DNA from: Olleya sp. Bg11-27
GTDB lineage: Bacteria; Bacteroidota; Bacteroidia; Flavobacteriales; Flavobacteriaceae
Length of the DNA: 64,000 nt
Assembly (NCBI RefSeq): GCF_002831645.1
Contig: NZ_CP025117.1
Coordinates: forward strand, 4,169,001 to 4,233,000
Reading direction: 5' to 3'
A program made the translations under genes and the position numbers. Shown in pieces: positions 8,371 to 17,863 of the stretch (the stretch's first letter is position 1; every line of letters starts with the position of its first letter). The notes beneath the pieces were generated by a model, which was given only the letters and a program-made list of their open reading frames with translations, was not told the DNA's origin and did not search any database.

Positions 8371-10884
8371 TTAACAGTACAGATTATATTTTTCATCTCT
8401 GTTATCAAAATCCTCTTTTAATATTTTATTTCCAGCTAATGCGTAAAATTTAGACCACTTCATATTGTTTCCATTAAATTTTGAAAACCTATAAATTAAT
8501 TCCTCTAAATTCAGATTCTTAAATTTATCAGACACTTGTTCTGTAAAATCACAGCCTCTAATACTCATTATTTTTAATTGGGTTAATTCGGCTAATTCTT
8601 CTGGTAATGGACAATAATAAAACTGTTCTATTCCTAGAACTCGTAAGGATTTCATTCTTCCTATCCATTTCGGGATTTGTCTTTTAGTTAAAAATCCATC
8701 AATAAAAAAGGTGTCTAAATTTAAGTCTGCAATGGTCTCTGGGTAGGTTTCAAGATCTCTACTAATGCTTTGTAACCAAAGAAATTTAAGCGTTTTCCAA
8801 TGCGATGCCGTAACCATAGCATCGTAACCAAAATTGTCACACGATAAAACTTTAAAAAGTTCTATGTTGGGCACTGTTAAGTTTTCTATAGACTGTATAT
8901 CATCGCTATAAAATAATTTCAGTATTTTTAGTTTGTTTAAAGTAACCTTAGGTAAATCTACAAGTCCTACACACTCGTAAATTTCTAAAAATTCTAGATG
9001 AGGCGTATGCTCCAATAATAACTTAATAACATTAGTGTTACCATTAAAATTTTTAATGGTTAAGTTTTTTAAATTATGGTGCGTATAAGCGGTTAAACCA
9101 TTGTTTTGTTCGACATTATCTTTATTAAAATCAATGGTTAGTGATTGTAAATTACAAAGTGTTTTTAATGCTTTGTCTAAGCCTTTTACATTACTATTAA
9201 ATATAAAATCTTTAAAGCTTTCAGGGTCTTTAAAATTATCAAAATCCAAAGTCTCATTTTTAACACTGTTTACATCGTCTAACTTAATTTTTTTAGCACG
9301 TATGACCGAATAAAATTTTTGCAATGCGGTAATAGGTGTACCTACTACTTTTATATGATTTACCTCAAAATCTTCAACACCTGGCTCAATGACTTTTATA
9401 TCTGTAATGGTAAGACTGTCTGTCTTTATAGGTAAATAATCTGTATTTAAAACTAGTGCTTTTGCACTTTGTACGCGTAAGGTTTGTAAATGCTTTACTC
9501 TAGAAAATGCTTGAGGGAAATTAGTAACGTCAGCGTTCGTTATTTCAGCATCAGCTCCATTATATATACCAGAAATAAAAACGTCTTCTAGCTTTTTACA
9601 TTTGTGAATACCCTCTAAAACCCATTCTAAATGATGTGCTAATTTATACTTAAGGTTTTTAAGTTTTTTAAATGCAGAAAACGTATGTGGACTTCTTCTT
9701 TGTGGTGCATCACAATTAATTTCTATCTCTTTTAAATTAGTAAAAGACAAGGCATTATCTAATACAAAACTAAGAAGCTCTGGATGGGTAAAAACGATTC
9801 TTTTTAGTTTAGTTACAGGTGTTACTCCATAAGGCATAAACTCTGTATACAAACCTAGTAGACGTTTAATATTTGGTCCAAAAATAAAAGATGCAGGAAC
9901 TTTTTTTAATTTAGATAAATGAATAGCTTCAAAAACCTCTAAGGTTTTAAATTCACTAACAGATGCAGGAAATTGTTCTAGCTCCCTCATACCACTTAGC
10001 CTTAATTTTTTCAATTTGGGCAAGTGACCAAGTGTTTCTGGTAAAGCGGTTAAATTCTCAAACCTAAAAAGCTCTAATTTTTTTAAACTTAGCGGAAGCT
10101 CAACATCAGAGAGGTCTTGTACCGCAAAAGAGCCTATTTTTAAATCCTTTAAACTTGTCAATTCTTTAAGCCAAGTAAAGTTAACTATGTTAGGGTTAGG
10201 CTCGTCTTCACCATAAGGAAAACTCCCCCTAAACTCCAACTTTTTAAGTGCTTTTAACTTGGTTATTCCTACGGGAATCCATACCAAGTTAGGTGCTGTT
10301 AGAATAAACTCTTTTAAGTTAACTAATCGTTCTAGTTCTTCTGGTATGTATTTATAATCAATTTCAAGCTCAAGTTTTTCTAATGAAATAAGTTGCGTTA
10401 TGTTGTTTACAACGCTACTAAAACCTTCTTTCTGTCTAGAGGTGCTAATTGTTAATTCTTTAACACCGTTAAACTGACTTAAAAGCCGTGGTGTTTTTAT
10501 GAAAAGTTCAATGACTTCTTTACTTCTATATTCAAGCGAAAGCGTTAAACGCTTACAAACAAGTGTGTATAGTTTACAAAGGTCTAAGTCTTCTGAGAGT
10601 ACGCCATACTCTAATATAGCAATCAGCTTCTTGTTAAAAGAATAAGAATCCTCTATTAACGTTATTTTTTTTCGACTCTTAAAGGCGAGTTGTAAAGCTT
10701 CTGGTGCCTGTTTTTTTATGATATTGGCACATTCGGTTCTAATCTGCTTGTTTTTAGTAGATTTAGCAAGTACAAAAATCTCATAATAAAAATCTTCTGG
10801 GTAATTTTCACATCCTTTAATTTTTTCAAAAGATGTTTCGTCTTCATAAAAGTTGAAACCAAATTCGTGTTTAGCAAATATCAT
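8371..10884 (-). CDS. Giant leucine-rich-repeat protein, family member 2
   Basis: This 837-residue paralogue of the 5767-8292 protein is its upstream neighbour and probably the first gene of a two-gene transcript. It has the same three-part build: a helical N-terminal domain (about 1-120, block YPEDFYYEIFVLAKST...ECANIIKKQAPEALQLAFKSRKKIT), a leucine-rich-repeat solenoid (about 130-790) and a C-terminal cap with SKFNGNNMKW. Divergence is greatest in the repeats, while the N-terminal block is almost unchanged. That pattern fits a constant functional end joined to a variable recognition surface. The promoter (10907-10954) faces away from the DUF4132 gene and the two promoters share the intergenic space. 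No signal peptide or membrane segment is present. Confidence 0.9.
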   Translation of the reverse strand: MIFAKHEFGFNFYEDETSFEKIKGCENYPEDFYYEIFVLAKSTKNKQIRTECANIIKKQAPEALQLAFKSRKKITLIEDSYSFNKKLIAILEYGVLSEDLDLCKLYTLVCKRLTLSLEYRSKEVIELFIKTPRLLSQFNGVKELTISTSRQKEGFSSVVNNITQLISLEKLELEIDYKYIPEELERLVNLKEFILTAPNLVWIPVGITKLKALKKLEFRGSFPYGEDEPNPNIVNFTWLKELTSLKDLKIGSFAVQDLSDVELPLSLKKLELFRFENLTALPETLGHLPKLKKLRLSGMRELEQFPASVSEFKTLEVFEAIHLSKLKKVPASFIFGPNIKRLLGLYTEFMPYGVTPVTKLKRIVFTHPELLSFVLDNALSFTNLKEIEINCDAPQRRSPHTFSAFKKLKNLKYKLAHHLEWVLEGIHKCKKLEDVFISGIYNGADAEITNADVTNFPQAFSRVKHLQTLRVQSAKALVLNTDYLPIKTDSLTITDIKVIEPGVEDFEVNHIKVVGTPITALQKFYSVIRAKKIKLDDVNSVKNETLDFDNFKDPESFKDFIFNSNVKGLDKALKTLCNLQSLTIDFNKDNVEQNNGLTAYTHHNLKNLTIKNFNGNTNVIKLLLEHTPHLEFLEIYECVGLVDLPKVTLNKLKILKLFYSDDIQSIENLTVPNIELFKVLSCDNFGYDAMVTASHWKTLKFLWLQSISRDLETYPETIADLNLDTFFIDGFLTKRQIPKWIGRMKSLRVLGIEQFYYCPLPEELAELTQLKIMSIRGCDFTEQVSDKFKNLNLEELIYRFSKFNGNNMKWSKFYALAGNKILKEDFDNRDEKYNLYC

Positions 10885-10906
10885 AAGGCAGTTTAATTTT
10901 ATGTTA

Positions 10907-10954
10907 CAAACCTATTTTAAAACACGGTGTTATTTGTCACTGTATTCTGTGATA
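10907..10954 (-). promoter_or_regulatory. Operator plus -7 box for the LRR pair
   Basis: On the reverse strand the operator occupies 10954-10935 (forward strand TGTCACTGTATTCTGTGATA). The -7 box TAGGTTTG is at 10914-10907, exactly 20 bases downstream and 22 bases before the ATG at 10884. It is divergent from the DUF4132 promoter, with only 31 bases between the two operators. Confidence 0.75.
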
Positions 10955-10985
10955 TTTTAAATTCTAGTTAAATCTTTATAAAAAA

Positions 10986-11033
10986 TATCATTAAATACAG
11001 TGAGTAAAAAAAGACTGTTTACTTTTATCTTGC
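10986..11033 (+). promoter_or_regulatory. Operator plus -7 box for the DUF4132 gene
   Basis: TATCATTAAATACAGTGAGT (10986-11005) is followed after 20 bases by TATCTTGC (11026-11033), a shortened match to TAnnTTTG. The ATG is at 11098. The distance from operator end to ATG (92 bases between) equals that at the 131-aa gene at 5163, which may be chance. Confidence 0.65.
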
Positions 11034-11097
11034 GATCAGTTATTTTAAAAAAAATAGAATAACTAACATTTATAATATACATAAAGTATTACAAGAT

Positions 11098-14000
11098 ATG
11101 ATTCCAGTAGAAGATGCTAAAAAATATGTAAGTAAACATAAAAAACCAGAAGTAGATCGGTTTGAATTTCGTCAATTCTCCGAACCCTATCGTGTTTTAG
11201 GCAAAATTTTAGGTCGTATAGATAAAGATAAAAGGGTCTATTATAATATTAATGATTTCATTACTGTATTTGATGATGCTATTACCGTAAACCCATGGAG
11301 AACCCAAGAAGGCATGCGTTTAGGAATGCAACTGTATGGTATCATTCAAACACCATATTTAGCAGATATGTGGGACTTTATGGATACGCTTCCTTATCAA
11401 AGAGACTATAATAGAAAAGCCTTTAGATCTGTAAAGACACAAGATACATTACGCAATAAATTACAATTTTTTACTCGGTTTTTACAATTAAGCAGAACTG
11501 GGTATGGCGGCTTAACACTACACGAGCACTTTCAATACAGCACCTATTTTCATGGTTCCAATAGTTATTTTTTAGCCACATTACTACATAATGGGAATGG
11601 TATTTTTGATGAATTGTTAGACGATATTATTCAAAATGAAGATGAAATTGGAGGTATTAGCGCAGATATTATAAAAGCGTTATTACTTTCTGAAGATGAA
11701 AAACACTGGGAGATGGTGGGTAAATTATTACTCGCAGCCCAACGTCAAGAAGGTTTAAGACAAACTATTTTAGAATCTCTAGACGTTTCTAATCTTGGTG
11801 CTCTAAAATATATGATTACTATTATTTTAGAAAATGACTTAGCCCGTTTTACAAGTGTAAACAGAGCTGTTTGTACTTGGTTCGGTTTAAAGTGGGAAAC
11901 GCCTAAAAAAGCAATAATTAATCGTGTGTTAGAGCTAGCACAATCTTTAATTCTAAATTCGGAAGACGTTGATACCCTACTAAAAAGCAAAGATAATTTA
12001 GAAGTTTTAGTGGCTTTATGGTCTATTGCTATAATAGATGTAGACAAAGCCAATACAAAAGCTTTGGACATCGTTTATACTTCAGAAGATCGGAATAAAA
12101 AGATTCTAGCTTTATATTTTATTCATACAACTGATAAAACCAACGATTCTTTAGTCGAATATTTCAAAAAAGAACTTGGTAAAGATTACGCCTTAGACCA
12201 TTGGATGGCGGTAAATTTACCTCTAACTACTTTAGACAACGACACCTTCCTAAAATTATTTGAAGTTGCAAAAACAGCAGAAGACAAAGGTAAAACTTTC
12301 GAGAGTAAAATATTTTCGTGGTGGAGCTTTACGCCTTCATCTTATTATTTCTATCAGTTTTTAATTAATGGCGCCAATGAAGAACAATTAGAATTAATAG
12401 CCAATGATTTAGAAATACTTCCAACAGAGTTTAGAGAAAGCTACATCCGTAAAGTATTTCCAAAAGATTACAGCTATTCCTTTTATAATTACGAACAGGA
12501 TGCAAAGAAAAAGGAGCGTTTAAATTACGATGAAAACTCTTGGAAAAGAGCTTTAGCAAGAAAAGCAATTTATAACAGAAATGAGTTATTAATGTCTACC
12601 GGACTTAGCCTGTTTAGTAGGATGCATCTTTATGATAAAGATTTAGAGATTGCCGAAGATTTATTAAGACGAAAACATAAAAACTTACGTACCTCATTAA
12701 TTAAATTGTTAGTAGAATTACCTGCCGACCGTTTAAGAACAAGTGCTACAAATTTAGTAACAGCAAAAAGTATAGATCAGCGTATCGCAGGTCTAGAGAT
12801 GTTAACCCTTTTACACGATGAAAACAGACAGTCTAATTTTGTAGAAAACCAAATTCGTCTCTATACCGAACGTCCTAAAATCACCAAAAACGAACAAGTT
12901 TATTTAGATAAATTTTCTGATAATGCCGAAGAATTCGATTTCAGTAATGGTTTTGGTGCTATAGATTATGATAACTTAACAGCATTGTATATTCCACAAT
13001 CGCGTTTTGAAAAAAAGACCAGTTTCTTTAACAAATTAGGAATTACAACCTCTGAATTTTCTGGTTTTAAATTCAAAGAATTTATAGATGCGAATAAAAT
13101 TATCAAGGAAGTCAATACGTTAATTGATATTGTCACTAAAAACAGAAATCACGAATATCAAACAGAACTATATAAGGGAGAAATAGTCACCACTTATATA
13201 GACAAAGGCATTCGTGATATTAAAAACTTAGGAAATGATGCAACACCAGAAGAACTGTTGTATAACTTACCTTTAGCAAACGTATGGATTGCTTGGTACG
13301 AGCAAAGCACCCTTAATGATTTTGAAATGTATGCTGCAATTCGTTACATTATTAATCATGATAATCCACTTGGAGACTATAAAGAATTAGGGTCTTTTGC
13401 TCGACAATATTATCCGGAATTAAGTGGTTTAAAACTAGGAAAAGAAGATCCTTACAATTCTAAATCTGATGCCTATAATAAAATTTTAATTCGTCTATTT
13501 AAAGTCTATGCAGAACAAAGAATTATAGCTAATTTTAAGCTAGATATTATGGAAGATATGATCGCTAATTTTCCTAAAAACCTCAAGTCAATACAGTATC
13601 AGACCTCTAATTATCGCTATAATAATAAAACGTATAATTGGGCAAATATTATTTTACCGCTTGTACCAAGTTTAAGTATGAATAGTTTAGAGTTTCTCAC
13701 AGAAGCACAGCTTCAAAGATATTGGGGACTTTATATGTATTTAGTTGCGCAAGATATTGTCTACCCTAATACAACTACAGATGTAAAAGTGATTACTAAA
13801 CAATTTAGCAGACCAGGCATTGTACCGTTCCCAAGTATTGCTGTTACTTTAAGTCTTTACAAAAAAGGATTACTCAACGATGACGATTTACGCTTTCAAG
13901 CCTTACATTCTCGTGAATTAATGGTCATTATGGATGGTGGATTTAATCATAGAATGAATTATAAATGGATAGAAAAAGACTGCGTACCTAAGCACGTATT

Positions 14001-16098
14001 AGCACCTTTAAAAACCAATTTATTAGAAACAGAATTAGAACGTGGCGATTTAGAAACCACTGCTACAGGATACATGAACGGTATTCACCGTGTAGAAGGT
14101 GTAGATTATGTCTTTAGAATATTAGAACGCTTAGGAAAAGATAATTTTGAACGTGGTTACAGTTATTATGGCGAGAGTAAAAAAACAATTTTTAGTGGCC
14201 TTCTAAAAAAATCTATTTTTAAAGATACTGAAAGTTATGCCGATTTCGCAGCACGTGCAGACACTTCTAAAGTGACTAAAAAACGATTAATAGAATTAGC
14301 GTGTTATGCTACACAATGGACAGGTGTTATTGGAGAATATTTAGGTTTAGAAAAATTAGAAGATGCCGTTTGGTGGTTTCAAGCACACGCATCAGATCGA
14401 ATGAATAGCGAACAAGAAACCATTATTTCTCGTTATTCTAACATTCCAAAAAGCGATTTTGCACTTGGTGCAATAGATGTAGATTGGTTTAATAGAGTGT
14501 ATAAAACCATCGGAAAAACCAATTGGAAATTACTACATGACGCAGCCAAATATATTTCTGATGGAAACGGACACAGACAAGTAAAACTATATTCTAGTGT
14601 CATGTTAGGCGAAGTAAAAATTACCGAAACGTTAAAGAAAATTAAAGACAAGCGCGACAAAGATTACGTGCGTGCTTTAGGATTAATTCCGTTAAGCAAA
14701 ACCATACCAGAAAAAGATTTATTAAAACGTTACAACCTGTTGCAAGACTTCTTAAAAGAAAGCAAACAATTTGGAGCGCAGCGACAAGAAAGTGAAGCTA
14801 TTGCTGTAGAAATTGGTTTAGACAATTTATCTCGTAACGCTGGTTATCAAGATCGTGTACGTTTTAGCTGGGCTATGGAAGCGAAGGCAACTCAAAAAAT
14901 CATGGAAAATTCTAAAATTTCCATAGAAGAAACGGAGATAGAATTGGTCATTAACAATCTTGGTAAAACAGATATTAAAGTTACCAAAGCCGGAAAATCA
15001 TTAAAAAATATTCCTGCCAAATTACGTAAAGACAAACAAGTAATTGCTTTAAAAGAAAGCAAAACATACCTGTCTAGACAATACAGTAGAACGCGTTTAT
15101 CGTTAGAAAACGCGATGGTAAAAGAAGATGAATTTACGGCACAAGAAATTCATAATATGATGCAACATCCTATTGTAAAAGTAATGTTGAGTAAATTAGT
15201 AATGTACGTTCCAGAAAAAGAAATTTCAGGGTTTTATAATGAAGGTATTTTAACAGATGCTTCTGGGAAAACGCATCAATTAGCAACAGACGATCTTTTA
15301 CTAATTGCGCACGCTTCTCATTTATACAAAGCGACCGAATGGGATACCTATCAAAAACACTTATTTGCAGAACGTTTAGCACAACCTTTTAAACAAGTCT
15401 TTAGAGAGTTATATTTAATTACCGATGATGAACGCGAACACAGTAATCGTTCAGAACGTTACCAAGGTCATCAAATTCAGCCTAAAAAAACCGTAGCACT
15501 TTTAAGAACTCGTGGTTGGACGGTTAGTATGGAAGAAGGCTTGCAAAAAGTATATCACAACCGTGGTTTTATAGCAACCATGTACGCTATGGCAGATTGG
15601 TATTCGCCCTCAGAAGCAGAAGCGCCAACCATAGAAGATATCTGTTTTCATTCCATAGATAACTACCAAAGAATTCCGCTTACCGAGATTCCGTCCGTCG
15701 TTTTTAGTGAAATTATGCGAGATATAGATCTTGTGGTAAGTGTTGCACATGTTGGTGGTGTAGATCCAGAAGCAAGTCATAGTACCATGCAAATGCGTGC
15801 TGCTTTGGCAGAAGAATCTGCAAGATTATTCAAACTTAAAAACATTACCGTTAAAGAACGTTTTGTGTTTATTAAAGGAACCTTTGGCGAATATAGTATT
15901 CATTTAGGAAGTGGCCAGGTCAGCAAAAACGGACTCGCGTTATCTATAATTCCAGTCCATAGTCAGCATCGCGGACGTATGTTTCTACCATTCGTGGACG
16001 ACGATCCAAAATCTGCCGAGATTATTTCTAAAATGAAATTACTTTCAGAAGACAATAAAATTCAAGATCCAACAATTTTAGCACAGATAAATAGCTAA
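11098..16098 (+). CDS. Very large DUF4132 / MolR-type protein
   Basis: This 1666-residue protein has no signal peptide or membrane segment. Most of it is alpha-helical and looks like a long repeat scaffold. The C-terminal part (about 1340-1640) carries the DUF4132 signature: QPFKQVFRELYLIT (about 1430), SERYQGHQI, then a RTRGWTV motif (about 1470). This is the domain of Escherichia coli MolR/YehI. Members usually occur with MoxR-type AAA ATPase, vWA and SWIM genes. Here no AAA ATPase is nearby, though a vWA gene lies about 20 kb away at 36470. A small 137-residue partner follows at 16217 after an intergenic repeat. The biochemical function of DUF4132 is not established. The promoter carries the shared operator, which ties it to the LRR and vWA genes. 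Confidence 0.88.
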   Translation: MIPVEDAKKYVSKHKKPEVDRFEFRQFSEPYRVLGKILGRIDKDKRVYYNINDFITVFDDAITVNPWRTQEGMRLGMQLYGIIQTPYLADMWDFMDTLPYQRDYNRKAFRSVKTQDTLRNKLQFFTRFLQLSRTGYGGLTLHEHFQYSTYFHGSNSYFLATLLHNGNGIFDELLDDIIQNEDEIGGISADIIKALLLSEDEKHWEMVGKLLLAAQRQEGLRQTILESLDVSNLGALKYMITIILENDLARFTSVNRAVCTWFGLKWETPKKAIINRVLELAQSLILNSEDVDTLLKSKDNLEVLVALWSIAIIDVDKANTKALDIVYTSEDRNKKILALYFIHTTDKTNDSLVEYFKKELGKDYALDHWMAVNLPLTTLDNDTFLKLFEVAKTAEDKGKTFESKIFSWWSFTPSSYYFYQFLINGANEEQLELIANDLEILPTEFRESYIRKVFPKDYSYSFYNYEQDAKKKERLNYDENSWKRALARKAIYNRNELLMSTGLSLFSRMHLYDKDLEIAEDLLRRKHKNLRTSLIKLLVELPADRLRTSATNLVTAKSIDQRIAGLEMLTLLHDENRQSNFVENQIRLYTERPKITKNEQVYLDKFSDNAEEFDFSNGFGAIDYDNLTALYIPQSRFEKKTSFFNKLGITTSEFSGFKFKEFIDANKIIKEVNTLIDIVTKNRNHEYQTELYKGEIVTTYIDKGIRDIKNLGNDATPEELLYNLPLANVWIAWYEQSTLNDFEMYAAIRYIINHDNPLGDYKELGSFARQYYPELSGLKLGKEDPYNSKSDAYNKILIRLFKVYAEQRIIANFKLDIMEDMIANFPKNLKSIQYQTSNYRYNNKTYNWANIILPLVPSLSMNSLEFLTEAQLQRYWGLYMYLVAQDIVYPNTTTDVKVITKQFSRPGIVPFPSIAVTLSLYKKGLLNDDDLRFQALHSRELMVIMDGGFNHRMNYKWIEKDCVPKHVLAPLKTNLLETELERGDLETTATGYMNGIHRVEGVDYVFRILERLGKDNFERGYSYYGESKKTIFSGLLKKSIFKDTESYADFAARADTSKVTKKRLIELACYATQWTGVIGEYLGLEKLEDAVWWFQAHASDRMNSEQETIISRYSNIPKSDFALGAIDVDWFNRVYKTIGKTNWKLLHDAAKYISDGNGHRQVKLYSSVMLGEVKITETLKKIKDKRDKDYVRALGLIPLSKTIPEKDLLKRYNLLQDFLKESKQFGAQRQESEAIAVEIGLDNLSRNAGYQDRVRFSWAMEAKATQKIMENSKISIEETEIELVINNLGKTDIKVTKAGKSLKNIPAKLRKDKQVIALKESKTYLSRQYSRTRLSLENAMVKEDEFTAQEIHNMMQHPIVKVMLSKLVMYVPEKEISGFYNEGILTDASGKTHQLATDDLLLIAHASHLYKATEWDTYQKHLFAERLAQPFKQVFRELYLITDDEREHSNRSERYQGHQIQPKKTVALLRTRGWTVSMEEGLQKVYHNRGFIATMYAMADWYSPSEAEAPTIEDICFHSIDNYQRIPLTEIPSVVFSEIMRDIDLVVSVAHVGGVDPEASHSTMQMRAALAEESARLFKLKNITVKERFVFIKGTFGEYSIHLGSGQVSKNGLALSIIPVHSQHRGRMFLPFVDDDPKSAEIISKMKLLSEDNKIQDPTILAQINS

Positions 16099-16109
16099 TA
16101 TAATCATTA

Positions 16110-16198
16110 GGGCGTTACCTCGCTTAGGCGAGGTCGGGCTTTCTGTTGCAAGTCCTCGTGCTATCGCACTGTGGGCTTTCCACGACAATCCCTAACGC
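16110..16198 (+). repeat. Structured intergenic repeat, copy 1
   Basis: The element runs GGGCGTTACC, then a short hairpin (TCGCTTAGGCGA), then GGTCGGGCTTTC, a variable part, and ends CAATCCCTAACGC. The ends GGGCGTTA and TAACGC are partly complementary. The same blocks in the same order occur in reverse at 49984-50082, with different sequence in the variable parts. I regard it as a REP-like mobile or structured intergenic repeat. It fills the space between the DUF4132 gene and its downstream partner. Confidence 0.7.
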
Positions 16199-16216
16199 AA
16201 AAAAAACCGTATTTAA

Positions 16217-16630
16217 ATGGAACTCACATTACAACTAAAAAGATTAGGTAAAAAAAAGGTTAAACAAGTCCCTTTTACACTAGAAGAAAGCCCTAAAAAC
16301 TTGGAAGATCTACTAATTGGTTGTGTAAAAAATCAAGTAGAAGCCTTTAATAAAAAACGAACAGAAGTCAATGTCATTGGTTTTTTAAGTCCTGCAGAAA
16401 TAGAAGAAAAAGCAGAAAGTGGCAAAGTAGAATTTGGCGAATTAGCCAATACCGATTTAGCCAATCTGCAAAAAGCAATCGATAATGTTTTACTCGCTTT
16501 TAAAGACGGATTGTTTGTGGTATTTGTAGACGACGATGAAATTACAGATTTAAAAACGCCTTTAGACCTAACGTCAGAAAGTGTTATTGCCTTTATAAGA
16601 ATGACCTTTTTAGTAGGTACGTATTGGTAG
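16217..16630 (+). CDS. Small protein downstream of DUF4132, unknown
   Basis: This 137-residue soluble protein begins with a basic beta-like segment (ELTLQLKRLGKKKVKQVPFTL) and ends in hydrophobic helices. The middle is acidic (SPAEIEEKAESGKVEFGELANTDL), and FVVFVDDDEITDL near residues 97-109 looks like a strand followed by an acidic turn. It lies 118 bases after the DUF4132 gene with only the intergenic repeat between, and I see no separate promoter, so co-transcription is likely. I recall unnamed proteins of this size next to MolR-type genes, but the function is unknown and no active site is visible. Confidence 0.75.
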   Translation: MELTLQLKRLGKKKVKQVPFTLEESPKNLEDLLIGCVKNQVEAFNKKRTEVNVIGFLSPAEIEEKAESGKVEFGELANTDLANLQKAIDNVLLAFKDGLFVVFVDDDEITDLKTPLDLTSESVIAFIRMTFLVGTYW

Positions 16631-16648
16631 TTTTTTTAATCAGTAAAT

Positions 16649-16993
16649 ATGAAAACAGAAAACATACACTGCCAATTAGTAACACAAATTTCTAACCATA
16701 ATACAACCTGGGGAAATTTATTAGCGAATACTAATTTTGGAAACGAAGCTTCTAGTTATTGGACTGTTACATTACAACCAATCCATATTTCTGTAGATCG
16801 TATAAACAATTCTTTCACCTTTAAAAACGCAAAATTTTTATTTGATGTTAATGTAGGTGTTTCTTCTGGTGATGATATTAGACTTTTCACAAAACAAGTT
16901 TCCGGACACGGCACATTTCAATTTGTGGACGCTAAAATTATTCAACTACAAACATTAATATTAAATAAGGCTTTAACCTCTCAAAATAAATAA
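16649..16993 (+). CDS. Unrecognised 114-residue protein
   Basis: This small protein is rich in beta-type segments (SYWTVTLQPIHISVD, NSFTFKNAKFLFDVNVGV) with a short helical C-terminus. There is no signal peptide, Cys cluster or catalytic motif. It starts 18 bases after the previous gene and is followed 21 bases later by the SIMPL gene, so it sits in the middle of a short forward operon. It might be a lipocalin-like or cystatin-like beta protein, but that is only an impression. No function assigned. Confidence 0.65.
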   Translation: MKTENIHCQLVTQISNHNTTWGNLLANTNFGNEASSYWTVTLQPIHISVDRINNSFTFKNAKFLFDVNVGVSSGDDIRLFTKQVSGHGTFQFVDAKIIQLQTLILNKALTSQNK

Positions 16994-17014
16994 AAACTTT
17001 AAATAACATAAATT

Positions 17015-17746
17015 ATGAAACAAAATACAAACGCAATCATTTTTGCAATAGCTATAGTTGCATCTTCAATTTTCTTAGGGAAAGCATATACCGACAGAAA
17101 TAAAGTAGACGGAAAAATTGAAGTTACAGGCTTAGGAAAAACAGATTTCTCATCAGACTTAATTGTTTGGGAAGGAAGTTTTGGCTCTGTAAATACGGAC
17201 TTAAAAGAGGCTTACATCTCTTTAGAACAAAAAAAAGCAACCATAAACGATTATTTAACTAAAAAAGGAATTAAACCAGAAGAGCTTATTTATAGCGCCG
17301 TTTCTACAAACCAAAAAACAAAACAACTATACACGCCTACTGGCGATTATGCAGCTGAAGAATTTGTAGGGTATCAACTCTCACAATCTGTAGAAATCGA
17401 ATCTAAAGAAGTCGATAAAATAGAGAAAGTATCTCGAGAAATTACAGAATTATTAAATCAAGGGGTTCAGTTTTATTCACAAGCGCCAAGATATTATTAT
17501 ACAAAACTCGCAGATCTTAAAATTGAAATGATTTCTAAAGCGACAGAAGATGCAAGACTAAGAGCAGAAAATATAGCTAAATTTTCAGGTGGAAATTTAA
17601 GTACTTTAGAATCTGCTAAAATGGGGATTTTTCAAATCACAGGGCAAAACTCTGGAGAAGACTACTCTTGGGGAGGAACTTTTAATACTGCTAACAGAGA
17701 AAAAACAGCTTCAATTACCATGAAATTGGTTTATAAAGTAGACTAA
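17015..17746 (+). CDS. SIMPL (DUF541) domain protein, envelope-anchored
   Basis: This 243-residue protein has an N-terminal membrane segment or signal peptide (residues 7-24, no clear cleavage site) followed by the SIMPL/DUF541 domain. Visible family features are the opening strand GKIEVTGLGKTDFSSDLIVW, the YISLEQKKATINDYL helix, the SQSVEIESKEVDKIEKVSREITELL segment, and the TEDARLRAENIAKFSG helix near the C-terminus. SIMPL proteins are usually exported and may form ring-like oligomers; some are linked to stress defence, and many have no known role. It ends the operon that starts with the DUF4132 gene or at 16217, and a terminator follows. Confidence 0.88.
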   Translation: MKQNTNAIIFAIAIVASSIFLGKAYTDRNKVDGKIEVTGLGKTDFSSDLIVWEGSFGSVNTDLKEAYISLEQKKATINDYLTKKGIKPEELIYSAVSTNQKTKQLYTPTGDYAAEEFVGYQLSQSVEIESKEVDKIEKVSREITELLNQGVQFYSQAPRYYYTKLADLKIEMISKATEDARLRAENIAKFSGGNLSTLESAKMGIFQITGQNSGEDYSWGGTFNTANREKTASITMKLVYKVD

Positions 17747-17769
17747 TCCCCTACTCGATTTATATGTTA

Positions 17770-17803
17770 AAAAAGGTATTCTTATCCGCTAGAATACCTT
17801 TCT
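17770..17803 (+). terminator. Rho-independent terminator after the SIMPL gene
   Basis: The arms AAAGGTATTC and GAATACCTTT are separated by a short loop and followed by a T-rich stretch, 24 bases after the stop. Confidence 0.75.
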
Positions 17804-17863
17804 TTATATCTGAAACTGAATAACAAAAAAGACCTTCAAAATAAAGAAGTAAAACAAATTAAA

